From: Methylosinus sp. PW1
Lineage (GTDB): Bacteria > Pseudomonadota > Alphaproteobacteria > Rhizobiales > Beijerinckiaceae
DNA length: 64,000 nt
Direction of reading: 5' to 3'
NCBI RefSeq assembly: GCF_000745215.1
Contig: NZ_JQNK01000004.1
Location: forward strand, 2,501-66,500
Below the pieces are notes generated by a model. The model was given only the letters and a program-made list of their open reading frames with translations, did no database searches and had not been told where the DNA came from. The number at the start of each line of letters is the position of its first letter. The stretch's first letter is position 1. The position numbers and the translations under genes are program-made. Of the stretch, positions 36,559 to 44,251 are shown piece by piece.

Positions 36559-37927
36559 AATCCAGCACGCCGCCATTCGCGCCATCGCCGAAGCGAAAGG
36601 CTGCGTCCTTGGAAAGATAGGCGCTCAATCGTCCATTGCTGTCCGAGACGAACCATGCGCGATCGGCAAATATCTCGACGCCGCTTACACGATCGAAGGC
36701 GTAGATCGCGCGCGCTGCCCGGCCTTGGCGCTCGAGCTCGGCGAGCGCGCGCAAAGCGCTCGCGAGGGAGGCGTATCTGCGCGCTCGGCCTTCGTCTTTC
36801 AGCCACAGCTCGGCGGACTGCGAGACGTCTTCGATCTGCTGTCCCGTGGACGCGTCCGTGACGACCGGCGGAGGGGCGTCTGCCGCGAGCAGAGCTTCAT
36901 AATCGAGACCGGCTTCTTTCGACGCTCGCCGGATAAAGGCGTCGTCGATGAATGCGTCGAGATCGAGCCCCGTGTCGGCGCGCTTGAGCAGGCGCAGCGT
37001 GTCGATCGACGTCGCGACATCCTGTCGAAACTCTGCTTTCCATGCGAGGGCGCGCGTCTGCAATCCGAAGGGACCATGGAAAAGATAGACGACCGGCGCG
37101 TCCACGCCCGTCACCTTGGCGATCAATTCGCTGTATCTCTCCGGTTCCGCCGTGAGCAGCCGCGTCGCTTCGATCACGGCGCGGAGATAGGCGACCACGA
37201 CTTCGGGATATCGATCGGCGTATTCGGCGTCGACGAGCGCGCCGTGAAACGTCGGCACGCCCGCCTGCGCGCCGTCGAAGATTTTTCGCGCCACGCCGCG
37301 ATAGGGAAACAGCTCGGCAAAAGGCGCGAAATCGGCGTGGGCGTCGATCTGCCCGCTCTGCAACGCCGAGCCCGCCACCTCGGGCGCCTGCGCGATGATC
37401 TTCACATCCTTGTCCGGATTCCAGCCGAGATCGGCGATCGCGCGCAACAACATGCCATGCGCGGTCGAGGCGAAGGGAACCGATATCGTCTTTCCCTTCA
37501 GATCGGAGAGAGATTGCGCGTGGGACCCGGTCGGCACGACGACGCCATTGCCGCTGCCGCGCACGCTGCCCGACAAGACGGCGATGAACTTGCTGCGCTT
37601 GCCGGCCTTCTTGAAGGCGACGCCGTTGAGCGCTCCGGGGAAATCCGCCATCACGCCGAAGTCGAGCTTGCCCGCGACCATCTCATTGGTGATGGGCGCG
37701 CCGCTCGTGAAGTTCCTCCACTGAACGTCATAGGTCGCGCCCTTGTACTTTCCGTCGCGCGGCAGATAGCGATCCAGAAGGCCGAGCTCGCGAATGAGCA
37801 GTCCGCCGGCCGCGCAATTGATCGTCGTATCCTGCACGCCGATCGCGATGCGGATCGTCTCCGCGGCCAACGGATTCGACAGCGCCACGAGGAAAGTCGG
37901 CAGCAGCCACAGGCGCAATATCCGCAT
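36512..37927 (-). CDS. ABC transporter substrate-binding protein (nitrate/sulfonate type) with C-terminal extension
   Basis: The protein has 471 residues. A signal peptide (MRILRLWLLPTFLVALSNPLAA) precedes a SsuA/TauA/NrtA-type periplasmic-binding fold (about 23-350), with GKLDFGVMADFPGAL and LKGKTISVPFASTAHGML. About 120 extra residues follow. They include RRYASLASALRALAEL, YAFDRVSGVEIFADRAWFV and a AYLSKDAAFRFGDG segment reminiscent of NosL-type folds, but without the NosL copper motif. Usual SBPs of this family have 320-350 residues. The ligand is unknown; linkage to the redox genes suggests an organosulfur compound. Confidence 0.87.
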   Translation of the reverse strand: MRILRLWLLPTFLVALSNPLAAETIRIAIGVQDTTINCAAGGLLIRELGLLDRYLPRDGKYKGATYDVQWRNFTSGAPITNEMVAGKLDFGVMADFPGALNGVAFKKAGKRSKFIAVLSGSVRGSGNGVVVPTGSHAQSLSDLKGKTISVPFASTAHGMLLRAIADLGWNPDKDVKIIAQAPEVAGSALQSGQIDAHADFAPFAELFPYRGVARKIFDGAQAGVPTFHGALVDAEYADRYPEVVVAYLRAVIEATRLLTAEPERYSELIAKVTGVDAPVVYLFHGPFGLQTRALAWKAEFRQDVATSIDTLRLLKRADTGLDLDAFIDDAFIRRASKEAGLDYEALLAADAPPPVVTDASTGQQIEDVSQSAELWLKDEGRARRYASLASALRALAELERQGRAARAIYAFDRVSGVEIFADRAWFVSDSNGRLSAYLSKDAAFRFGDGANGGVLDFTEAKSKAGGVANAR

Positions 37928-37971
37928 GTCGGTCTCGTCCTTCGTTTGCGCGCCCGCGCGCCTCGCGTTTC

Positions 37972-38820
37972 TCAATGCTCGCGCCGCCACGGCATGACGA
38001 GCGCGCCGAGGACTCGCACGGCGGCGCTGCTCGCCCAGCCGAGAGCGCCGATGATCAGCATCCCGACCACGATGTCCGGGTAATTTTGAAGCGTGTAGGA
38101 TTCCCAAGTGTAGTAGCCGACCCCGAGCTGTCCCGAGATCATTTCCGCAGTCACCAGACAAAACCAGGATGTTCCCATGCCGATCGAGAGCCCGGTGAAG
38201 ACGCCGGGCAGAGCGCCTGGTAGAATGACCTCGCGGATGATCGTCGCTTCGCGCGCGCCGAGCGAGCGCGCCGAAGCGATCAGCCGGCCATCCACCTCGC
38301 GGATCGCATCTATGGAATTGAGCAGGATCGGGAACAATGCGCCGGTGAAGGTGATGAAGATCATCGAGGCTTCCGACGACGGAAACATCAGAATAGCGAG
38401 CGGTATCCAGGCGACGGCGGGAATGGGCCGCGCCAGCTCCAACGCCGGCAGCAAGAGGTCTTCGAGCAAGCGTTTGCGCGCGATCGCCACGCCCAGCGCC
38501 ACTCCGACGACCGCCGCCAGCAGATAGCCGGCGAGCACGCGGGCGACGCTCGCCTCGATATGCGACAGGAGCTTTCCCGAGGAAATAAGCTCGAGGAACG
38601 CCTCCGCGACCTCGGTGGGCGCGGGAAGGAAGGCGAAGGAAACGAAGGGTAGCCGGAGCTTGGCGGCCGACGCGAATTGCCAGAGCAGGATGAGAGCGCC
38701 GATCGAAAAGACGCGCAAGGCCCATCGGCGCGAGGGAGGAGACGCGCGAGAAGACACGGCTGCGCCGGCCTCGCCGCCATCCTTCGGCGCGCTGTGCGAC
38801 AGTGTGCGCGCATCGGTCAT
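37972..38820 (-). CDS. ABC transporter permease (SsuC/TauC family)
   Basis: This 282-residue inner-membrane permease has about six helices and the EAA loop (IASARSLGAREATIIREVILPGALP) that contacts the ATPase. It belongs to the nitrate/sulfonate/taurine importer family (BPD_transp_1). The start overlaps the ATPase stop by 4 bp, and it is followed after 44 bp by the binding protein gene. It imports the same unknown ligand as the neighbours. Confidence 0.92.
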   Translation of the reverse strand: MTDARTLSHSAPKDGGEAGAAVSSRASPPSRRWALRVFSIGALILLWQFASAAKLRLPFVSFAFLPAPTEVAEAFLELISSGKLLSHIEASVARVLAGYLLAAVVGVALGVAIARKRLLEDLLLPALELARPIPAVAWIPLAILMFPSSEASMIFITFTGALFPILLNSIDAIREVDGRLIASARSLGAREATIIREVILPGALPGVFTGLSIGMGTSWFCLVTAEMISGQLGVGYYTWESYTLQNYPDIVVGMLIIGALGWASSAAVRVLGALVMPWRREH

Positions 38821-39668
38821 GGGAGCGCGTCCGATTTCTCGAAGGCGCGGCGGCTTTCCCGCCGGATCAGCTCGAGACAGCGCGCCTTGGCCTCGATGAA
38901 GTCCGCGCTCGCATAGATCTCCCGTGGCCGGGGGCGCGGCAGCTCGACCCTCAGATCGAGCAGGACTCGCCCCGGCGCTGCGCTCAGGACGACGACCCGA
39001 TCGCCGAGAAACAAGGCCTCGTCCACATCATGCGTGACGAAAACGACCGTGTTGCCGACCTCGCGCCATTGCTCGAGGAGATGTTCCTGCATCAGCGCTC
39101 TCGTTTGCGCGTCGAGGGCGCCGAAGGGCTCGTCCATCAGCAGCACGGCCGGGCGATTGACGAGCGCACGAGCGATGGCGACGCGTTGCTGCATGCCGCC
39201 GGAGAGCTTCGCCGGATAGTCCTGCGCGAAGCGCGCGAGCCCGACCGTGGCCAGATAGTCGCGGGCGGCGCGGCGCGCTTCGGCGCGCGAGGCGCCCTGC
39301 ATGCGCAGGCCGAAGGCGACATTGTCCTGCGCCGTCTTCCACGGAAAAAGCGAATAGTGCTGAAACACTATGCCTCGGTCGGGTCCTGGCCCGCGCACGG
39401 TCGCGCCGTCGACCGCGACCTTGCCGGCGGAGGGAGCGACGAAGCCGCCGATCGCGTTGAGCGCCGTCGATTTGCCGCAGCCCGAAGGGCCGAGCAGGCA
39501 GAGGAATTCGCCGGGCTCGATCGTGAGGCTCAGCTCAAAGAGACCGGCACCCTCTCCAAAAGAAACCGAGACTCCTTTTAATTCGATGCGCCCCCTTCCC
39601 GCCCCTGGCTGCGGCGATGAAAGTCGAGCGTCGTCGGCCGGGCTCGGATTGCCGCTGGTCTGAAGCAT
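38817..39668 (-). CDS. ABC transporter ATPase (SsuB/TauB family)
   Basis: This 283-residue ATPase has Walker [10 protein letters not shown], signature LSGGMQQR, Walker [13 protein letters not shown] and the switch histidine in [10 protein letters not shown]. It is the first gene of the leftward ATPase-permease-binding protein operon. I start it at the ATG at 39668. The frame runs to 39725, but that would cover most of the divergent promoter. Confidence 0.92.
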   Translation of the reverse strand: MLQTSGNPSPADDARLSSPQPGAGRGRIELKGVSVSFGEGAGLFELSLTIEPGEFLCLLGPSGCGKSTALNAIGGFVAPSAGKVAVDGATVRGPGPDRGIVFQHYSLFPWKTAQDNVAFGLRMQGASRAEARRAARDYLATVGLARFAQDYPAKLSGGMQQRVAIARALVNRPAVLLMDEPFGALDAQTRALMQEHLLEQWREVGNTVVFVTHDVDEALFLGDRVVVLSAAPGRVLLDLRVELPRPRPREIYASADFIEAKARCLELIRRESRRAFEKSDALP

Positions 39669-39744
39669 ATAAAAAATATAGACTAAAAGGCGGAGAAAAG
39701 GCAACGCGCCCGGCGCGGCCCGCAAAAAACGAGAAGGGGGCCGA
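39669..39744. promoter_or_regulatory. Divergent promoter region between ABC operon and AprA-like operon
   Basis: This 76-bp gap between two divergent starts contains the AT-rich stretch CATATAAAAAATATAGACTA. The ribosome site GAAGGGGG precedes the GTG of the plus-strand gene. The short shared region suggests that both operons are controlled together. Confidence 0.5.
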
Positions 39745-41481
39745 GTGAGCCATATCGACGACGCCGACGCTGTCTATGACGCCGATGTGCTCGTCATAGG
39801 GGGCGGAACCGCCGGCCCGCTCGCCGCCTATAAGGCGAAGGCGGCGAATCCGGCGCTGAAGGTCGTTCTGCTGGAGAAGGCCAATGTGAAGCGTTCCGGC
39901 GCGATCGCGATCGGCATGGACGGACTCAACAACGCCGTCATCCCGGGTTTCGCCAGCCCCGAGCAATATGTCCGCGAGATCACCATAGCGAACGACGGGA
40001 TCGTCTATCAGAAGGCGCTGCTCGCCTATGCCGAGCGCTCCTTCGACATGATCTGCGAGCTCGACCGTTGGGGCGTCAAATTCCTGAAGGACGAGAACGG
40101 CGATTACGACGTGAAGAAGGTCCATCATCTGGGGACCTATGTGCTGCCGATGCCGGAAGGCGGCTCGGTCAAGAAAATTCTCTACAGGCAATTGCGCAAG
40201 GCGCAGGTGCTGATCTCCAACCGCTTCATGGCGACGCGCCTGCTCACGGCGAAGGACGGACGCGTCGCGGGCGCGATCGCCGTCAACAGCCGCAGCGCGG
40301 AACTGCTGGTCATTCGCGCCAAGGCGGTGATTCTCGCGGCCGGCGCCGCGGGGCGTCTCGGCCTGCCGGCCTCCGGCTATCTCTGGGGAACCTATGAGAA
40401 CCCCGCCAATTCCGGCGATGGCTATGCGATGGCGTTCCACGCGGGCGCCGAATTGACCAATCTCGAATGCTTCCAGATCAATCCGCTCATCAAGGACTAT
40501 AATGGCCCGGCCTGCGCCTATGTCGGCGGACCATTCGGCGCCTATACGGCGAACAGCCATGGCGAGCGCTTCATCGAATCCGACTATTGGTCGGGACAGA
40601 TGATGCTGGAGTTCTACCGCGAGCTGCAGAGCGGGAGCGGCCCGGTGTTTCTCAAATTCGATCATCTCGCGCCCGAGACCATCGCCGAGATCGAAGGGAT
40701 TCTGCACGAGGTCGAACGTCCCTCGCGCAAGCAATTTCACGCGGGGCGCGGCGCCGACTATCGCCGCGACATGGTCGAGATGCACATATCGGAGATCGGA
40801 TTCTGCTCCGGCCACAGCGCCTCGGGCGTGTGGGTCGACGAATTCGCGCGCACGACGGTCCAGGGCCTCTATGCGGCCGGCGACATGGCGAGCGTCCCGC
40901 ATAATTATATGCTCGGGGCCTTCGTCAATGGCGCGATCGCGGGAGAACATGCCGCGGGATATGCGCGCGAGGTCGATCTCGCCGATTGCGATCCGGCGCA
41001 GATCGAAGCCGAGCGCGCACGGACGCGGGCGCCGCTGCGCAATGAGAAGGGCCTGCCGGCGAATCAGGTCGAATATAAGATACGGCGCTTCGTCAATGAT
41101 TATCTCCAGCCCCCGAAGTCCCCACGCAAATATGAGATCGCGCAGAAGCGCTTCGCCGAAATTCGCGCGGATTTGCAACGCCTCGTCGCGCGCGACGCAC
41201 ATGAGCTCATGCGGGCGCTCGAGGTGCATTCGATCCTCGATTGCGCGGAGATGGCGGCGGCCGCCTCGCTCTATCGCAAGGAGAGCCGCTGGGGCCTGTA
41301 TCATTATCGTCTCGACTATCCGGATCGCAACGACGAGGATTGGTTCTGCCATGTGCAGCTCTATAAGGATGCGAAGGGCGCCATCGCTTGTCGCAGGCGT
41401 GCGGTCGATCCTTATATCGTGCCGGTGGAGGCGACGGAGCGCGACGCCTATAACCGTCTGCGCATAGAAGCGCGAAGCTGA
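39745..41481 (+). CDS. AprA-like FAD-dependent reductase/oxidase subunit (fumarate reductase/adenylylsulfate reductase family)
   Basis: This 578-residue flavoprotein has an N-terminal dinucleotide motif VLVIGGGTAG (about 15-24), LLEKANVKRSGAIAIGMDG, and the second FAD contact near GLYAAGDMASVPHNYMLG. The C-terminal helical domain (from about 430) ends in a WGLYHYRLDYPDRND-type region. The fold and the paired two-cluster ferredoxin resemble AprA of adenylylsulfate reductase. However, sat, qmo and other dissimilatory sulfur genes are absent, and it sits opposite a sulfonate-type importer. A role in oxidising or reducing an imported sulfur compound is inference; the true substrate is unknown. 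GTG start with a good ribosome site. Confidence 0.85.
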   Translation: MSHIDDADAVYDADVLVIGGGTAGPLAAYKAKAANPALKVVLLEKANVKRSGAIAIGMDGLNNAVIPGFASPEQYVREITIANDGIVYQKALLAYAERSFDMICELDRWGVKFLKDENGDYDVKKVHHLGTYVLPMPEGGSVKKILYRQLRKAQVLISNRFMATRLLTAKDGRVAGAIAVNSRSAELLVIRAKAVILAAGAAGRLGLPASGYLWGTYENPANSGDGYAMAFHAGAELTNLECFQINPLIKDYNGPACAYVGGPFGAYTANSHGERFIESDYWSGQMMLEFYRELQSGSGPVFLKFDHLAPETIAEIEGILHEVERPSRKQFHAGRGADYRRDMVEMHISEIGFCSGHSASGVWVDEFARTTVQGLYAAGDMASVPHNYMLGAFVNGAIAGEHAAGYAREVDLADCDPAQIEAERARTRAPLRNEKGLPANQVEYKIRRFVNDYLQPPKSPRKYEIAQKRFAEIRADLQRLVARDAHELMRALEVHSILDCAEMAAAASLYRKESRWGLYHYRLDYPDRNDEDWFCHVQLYKDAKGAIACRRRAVDPYIVPVEATERDAYNRLRIEARS

Positions 41482-41489
41482 GGCCTTCC

Positions 41490-41723
41490 ATGTCTTTCGC
41501 CGAGAACCCTTCCGAATTTCCCGTGAAGGTCGACCTCGAGAAGTGCATCGCCGACAAGGGCTGCACCATCTGCGTCGACGTCTGTCCGCTCGACGTTCTG
41601 CGCATCGATCCGGCGACGGGAAAAGCGCATATGAAATATGACGAATGCTGGTATTGCCTGCCCTGCGAGCTCGACTGCCCGACGAAGGCGATCACCGTGT
41701 CGATTCCCTATCTTCTGCGGTGA
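41490..41723 (+). CDS. AprB-like ferredoxin with two [4Fe-4S] motifs, tail-less
   Basis: This 77-residue protein has eight cysteines in two sets: C19-x5-C25-x2-C28-x3-C32-P and C53-x2-C56-x2-C59-x3-C63-P. The spacing, including the unusual first x5 gap, fits AprB of adenylylsulfate reductase rather than ordinary 2x[4Fe-4S] ferredoxins. It lacks the roughly 70-residue C-terminal tail with which AprB wraps around AprA. It lies 8 bp after the flavoprotein gene and very likely passes electrons to or from its FAD. Confidence 0.9.
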   Translation: MSFAENPSEFPVKVDLEKCIADKGCTICVDVCPLDVLRIDPATGKAHMKYDECWYCLPCELDCPTKAITVSIPYLLR

Positions 41724-41728
41724 CGGCG

Positions 41729-42700
41729 ATGGCGCGCGACGGCATTTTCGAAGAACAAGGAATCGATCTCACCGACATCGCCGAGCGTTTCGGAAGCGAG
41801 GATGCGGATGAGCGACGCATTGCGATCATGGATCTCGCCGAGAGCGGCGAGCCGGCGGGCGAAGCGCTGCTCATCCAGGCGTTGCGCGATCCGCATCCGG
41901 GCGTGAGGCGGGCGGCGGCCGGGGGGCTCGAGCAATTCGACGGGGCGCCGGCGGCGCACGCTCTGGCGGCCGCCCTTCTCGACGCGGACGCCGAGGTCGC
42001 CGCCGCGGCCGACGCCAGCCTCCGTCAGTTTCGTACGCCGGAGACGGCGCCGCCCCTTCTCGCGCTCGTCGGTCATGAGCGGGCGGCCGTTCGTGCTGCA
42101 GCCTGGCGGGGCTTGCGCGGTCTGCGCGTCGCGGCGACGCTGACGCCCGCCCTACGAGCGCTCGAGGATGAGGACGCCCAGGTGCGGCGGGAGGCGATCG
42201 GCGCGCTGGCCTATTTGAAGGACGAGACGACGACGCCGGCGCTGATCCACGCCGTCCGCGACGATCATTTCGACGTGAGGCGGGCCGCTCTGGCGGCCCT
42301 CGCCTTCGCGCCGGCGCCGGCCATTCTCGAGGCGATACTCATCGGTCTCGACGACTCGCATTGGCGCGTGCGCGAGGCGGCCGCCGTTCTCGCCGGAAAG
42401 GCGCGGGCCACGGGCGCCGAGGCGGGCCTCATTCAGGCGCTGTCGGACGAGAGCTGGCAGGTCGCCCTCGAGGCGGCCCGCTCTCTCGGACGCACGGCGG
42501 CGGTCGGAGCGATTGCGGCGCTCGGCGCGCTGGCGACGCATGCCGTGAGCAATCTGCGCAAGGAAGTCGCCGCCGCGCTCGGCGAAATCCGCCACGCCGA
42601 CGCTCTGCCCATCCTCGGGCGCCTGGCCGAAGATCCGGACCCCGACGTGCGCAAGATCGCCCGTTGGTCGATCCATCTCATCGACTCCTCCGCGCGCTGA
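41729..42700 (+). CDS. HEAT-repeat protein linked to the AprAB-like pair
   Basis: The product of about 323 residues consists almost entirely of HEAT/PBS-lyase-type helical repeats. About nine units such as DPHPGVRRAAAGGLEQF, DEDAQVRREAIGALAYL, DDHFDVRRAALAALAF, DSHWRVREAAAVLAG and DPDVRKIARWSI recur every about 31 residues. There is no signal peptide and no catalytic motif. It follows the ferredoxin gene directly; a GTG at 41720 that overlaps the ferredoxin stop is an alternative start. Likely a scaffold or maturation/partner protein of the redox pair. Function not known. Confidence 0.85.
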   Translation: MARDGIFEEQGIDLTDIAERFGSEDADERRIAIMDLAESGEPAGEALLIQALRDPHPGVRRAAAGGLEQFDGAPAAHALAAALLDADAEVAAAADASLRQFRTPETAPPLLALVGHERAAVRAAAWRGLRGLRVAATLTPALRALEDEDAQVRREAIGALAYLKDETTTPALIHAVRDDHFDVRRAALAALAFAPAPAILEAILIGLDDSHWRVREAAAVLAGKARATGAEAGLIQALSDESWQVALEAARSLGRTAAVGAIAALGALATHAVSNLRKEVAAALGEIRHADALPILGRLAEDPDPDVRKIARWSIHLIDSSAR

Positions 42701-42714
42701 GGCGTCCGCCTCAG
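42697..42714. terminator. Bidirectional hairpin between convergent HEAT and amidase genes
   Basis: CTGAGGCG and CGCCTCAG form a perfect inverted repeat separated by two bases (effective loop four). The stop codons of both convergent genes lie in its arms. No T-run follows on either side, so termination strength is uncertain. Confidence 0.45.
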
Positions 42715-44081
42715 AGACGGCTCAACGATTCGAGATGCGGCGTCGGGAAAGGCTGGAGCTTTTCGAACGCCCTCGCGAGACGCAGCACCGTCGCGTCGCC
42801 GAATTGCGGCCCCACGATATGGATCCCGACCGGCAGGCCATTATTGTCGAAGCCCGCGGGCGCGGAGGCGGCCGGCTGCTGCGTGATGTTGAAGGGGAAG
42901 GCGAAGGGCGTCTCCGGCGCCGTTCCGACGCGCGGAACGGGCTTGGACTGCACGGGCGTGACCAGCAGATCGTATTTCTCGTGGAACCGGCGCAACTGAA
43001 TGCCGAGCTCTGTGCGCCGCTCATTGGCCTCGACGACCTCCGCGAGCGTTTGGCGCTCCAGCCGCTCGACGCGCTTGCGTATCCCCGGATCGATGAGGTC
43101 CAGTCCGGCGTCGCCGATGTCGCGGCGCAGGCGGATCGCCCGCTCGGCGTTGATCGCGTCGATGATCGCCGACGGGTCCGAGAAGCCTGGATCGGCCTCC
43201 TCGACGATGACGCCGAGCTCGGCGAGGCGCGCCACTGCGCGGTCGACGACAGCCGCCACGCCCGGATCGACCTGGATATAGCCGAGCGTGCGGCTATAGG
43301 CGACCCGCAGTCCCTTCACGCCGCCGTCGAGGCCGGCGGTCCAATCGCGCCCGTCGCTCGGCAGGCTCGTCCAGTCGCGCGCATCCGGCTGGGCGATGAC
43401 GTTCAGCAGCAGGGCGGCGTCGGTCACGGTGCGCGTGATGGGGCCGATATGGAACAGCGAGCCATTGTGCGGATAGCCGGCGACGCGGCCGAAGGTCGGC
43501 TTGAAGCCGAAAACGCCATTGATCGCCGCGGGATTGCGGATGGAGCCGCCGCCATCCGTCGCCACCTGCAACGGCCCGAGGCCGAGAGCGGCCGCGACGC
43601 CGGCGCCGCCGCTGCTGCCGCCGCTCACATATTGCCGATCCCAGGCGTTGGGCGTCACGCCCGCGAGCTTGGTCTCCGTGAGGCCTTTGAGGCCGAACTC
43701 GGCCGTCTGGGTCTTGCCCAGTATGACGGCGCCCGATTCGCGAAGGCGCGCCGCGGGCGGGGAATCGGCCTGTTGCACCGTGTCCGGCGTCGCGAGGCTG
43801 CCCTTGCGTGTCGGAAAGCCCTTCACATTGAGCAGATCCTTGAAGCCGACGGGAATTCCGTCGAGGAGCCCGAGCGGCGCCCCCTTCGCCCAGCGCGCCT
43901 CGGAGGCCTTGGCCTGCGCCAGCGCCCCTTCTGCGTCGACAGCGCGATAGGCGTTGAAATGCGGCTGCAGCTCGGCGATCCGCCTCAACGTCGCCGCCGC
44001 GACCTCGACGGGCGAGATGGCCTTCGAACGATAGGCGGCGATCAGCTCGCTCGCTGAAACCTGCGTCAGATCTTGCGGCAC
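42711..44081 (-). CDS. Amidase (amidase signature family)
   Basis: This 456-residue amidase has the Ser-Ser-Lys triad: Lys81 in GIPVGFKDLL, the cis-Ser in GGSSGG (156/157) and nucleophile Ser180 in DGGGSIRNPA. It hydrolyses an amide of unknown identity, probably in the cytosol, since no signal peptide is seen. GTG start at 44081 with GGAG 11 bp upstream. It is convergent with the HEAT gene, so not co-transcribed with the AprA-like operon. It could still process a ligand of the same transporter. Confidence 0.88.
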   Translation of the reverse strand: MPQDLTQVSASELIAAYRSKAISPVEVAAATLRRIAELQPHFNAYRAVDAEGALAQAKASEARWAKGAPLGLLDGIPVGFKDLLNVKGFPTRKGSLATPDTVQQADSPPAARLRESGAVILGKTQTAEFGLKGLTETKLAGVTPNAWDRQYVSGGSSGGAGVAAALGLGPLQVATDGGGSIRNPAAINGVFGFKPTFGRVAGYPHNGSLFHIGPITRTVTDAALLLNVIAQPDARDWTSLPSDGRDWTAGLDGGVKGLRVAYSRTLGYIQVDPGVAAVVDRAVARLAELGVIVEEADPGFSDPSAIIDAINAERAIRLRRDIGDAGLDLIDPGIRKRVERLERQTLAEVVEANERRTELGIQLRRFHEKYDLLVTPVQSKPVPRVGTAPETPFAFPFNITQQPAASAPAGFDNNGLPVGIHIVGPQFGDATVLRLARAFEKLQPFPTPHLESLSRL

Positions 44082-44251
44082 GGAACCACGACTCCATCCA
44101 TTCAGTCTATCTTATTTGTAGATTGTGAAGCGGGTCAATCCGAACGCGCGCCGTCGATCGATAAATCCGGGCTCCCCCTCCTCGCCGCGACGGCGGCAGG
44201 CCCCAATGCCGCAAAGACTCGGCCGCGTCCCGATGCGTGGACATGCGACAT

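Noticed and set aside
39678..39684. Heptamer ATAGACT upstream of the AprA-like gene, also found upstream of the amidase (44104-44110, other strand)
   Set aside because: Seven bases at different distances from the two starts (about 60 and 22 bp); could be chance in AT-rich promoter DNA.
39745..41723. Classical dissimilatory AprBA annotation
   Set aside because: AprB tail missing, aprB normally precedes aprA, and no sat or qmo genes nearby; only the family resemblance is kept.
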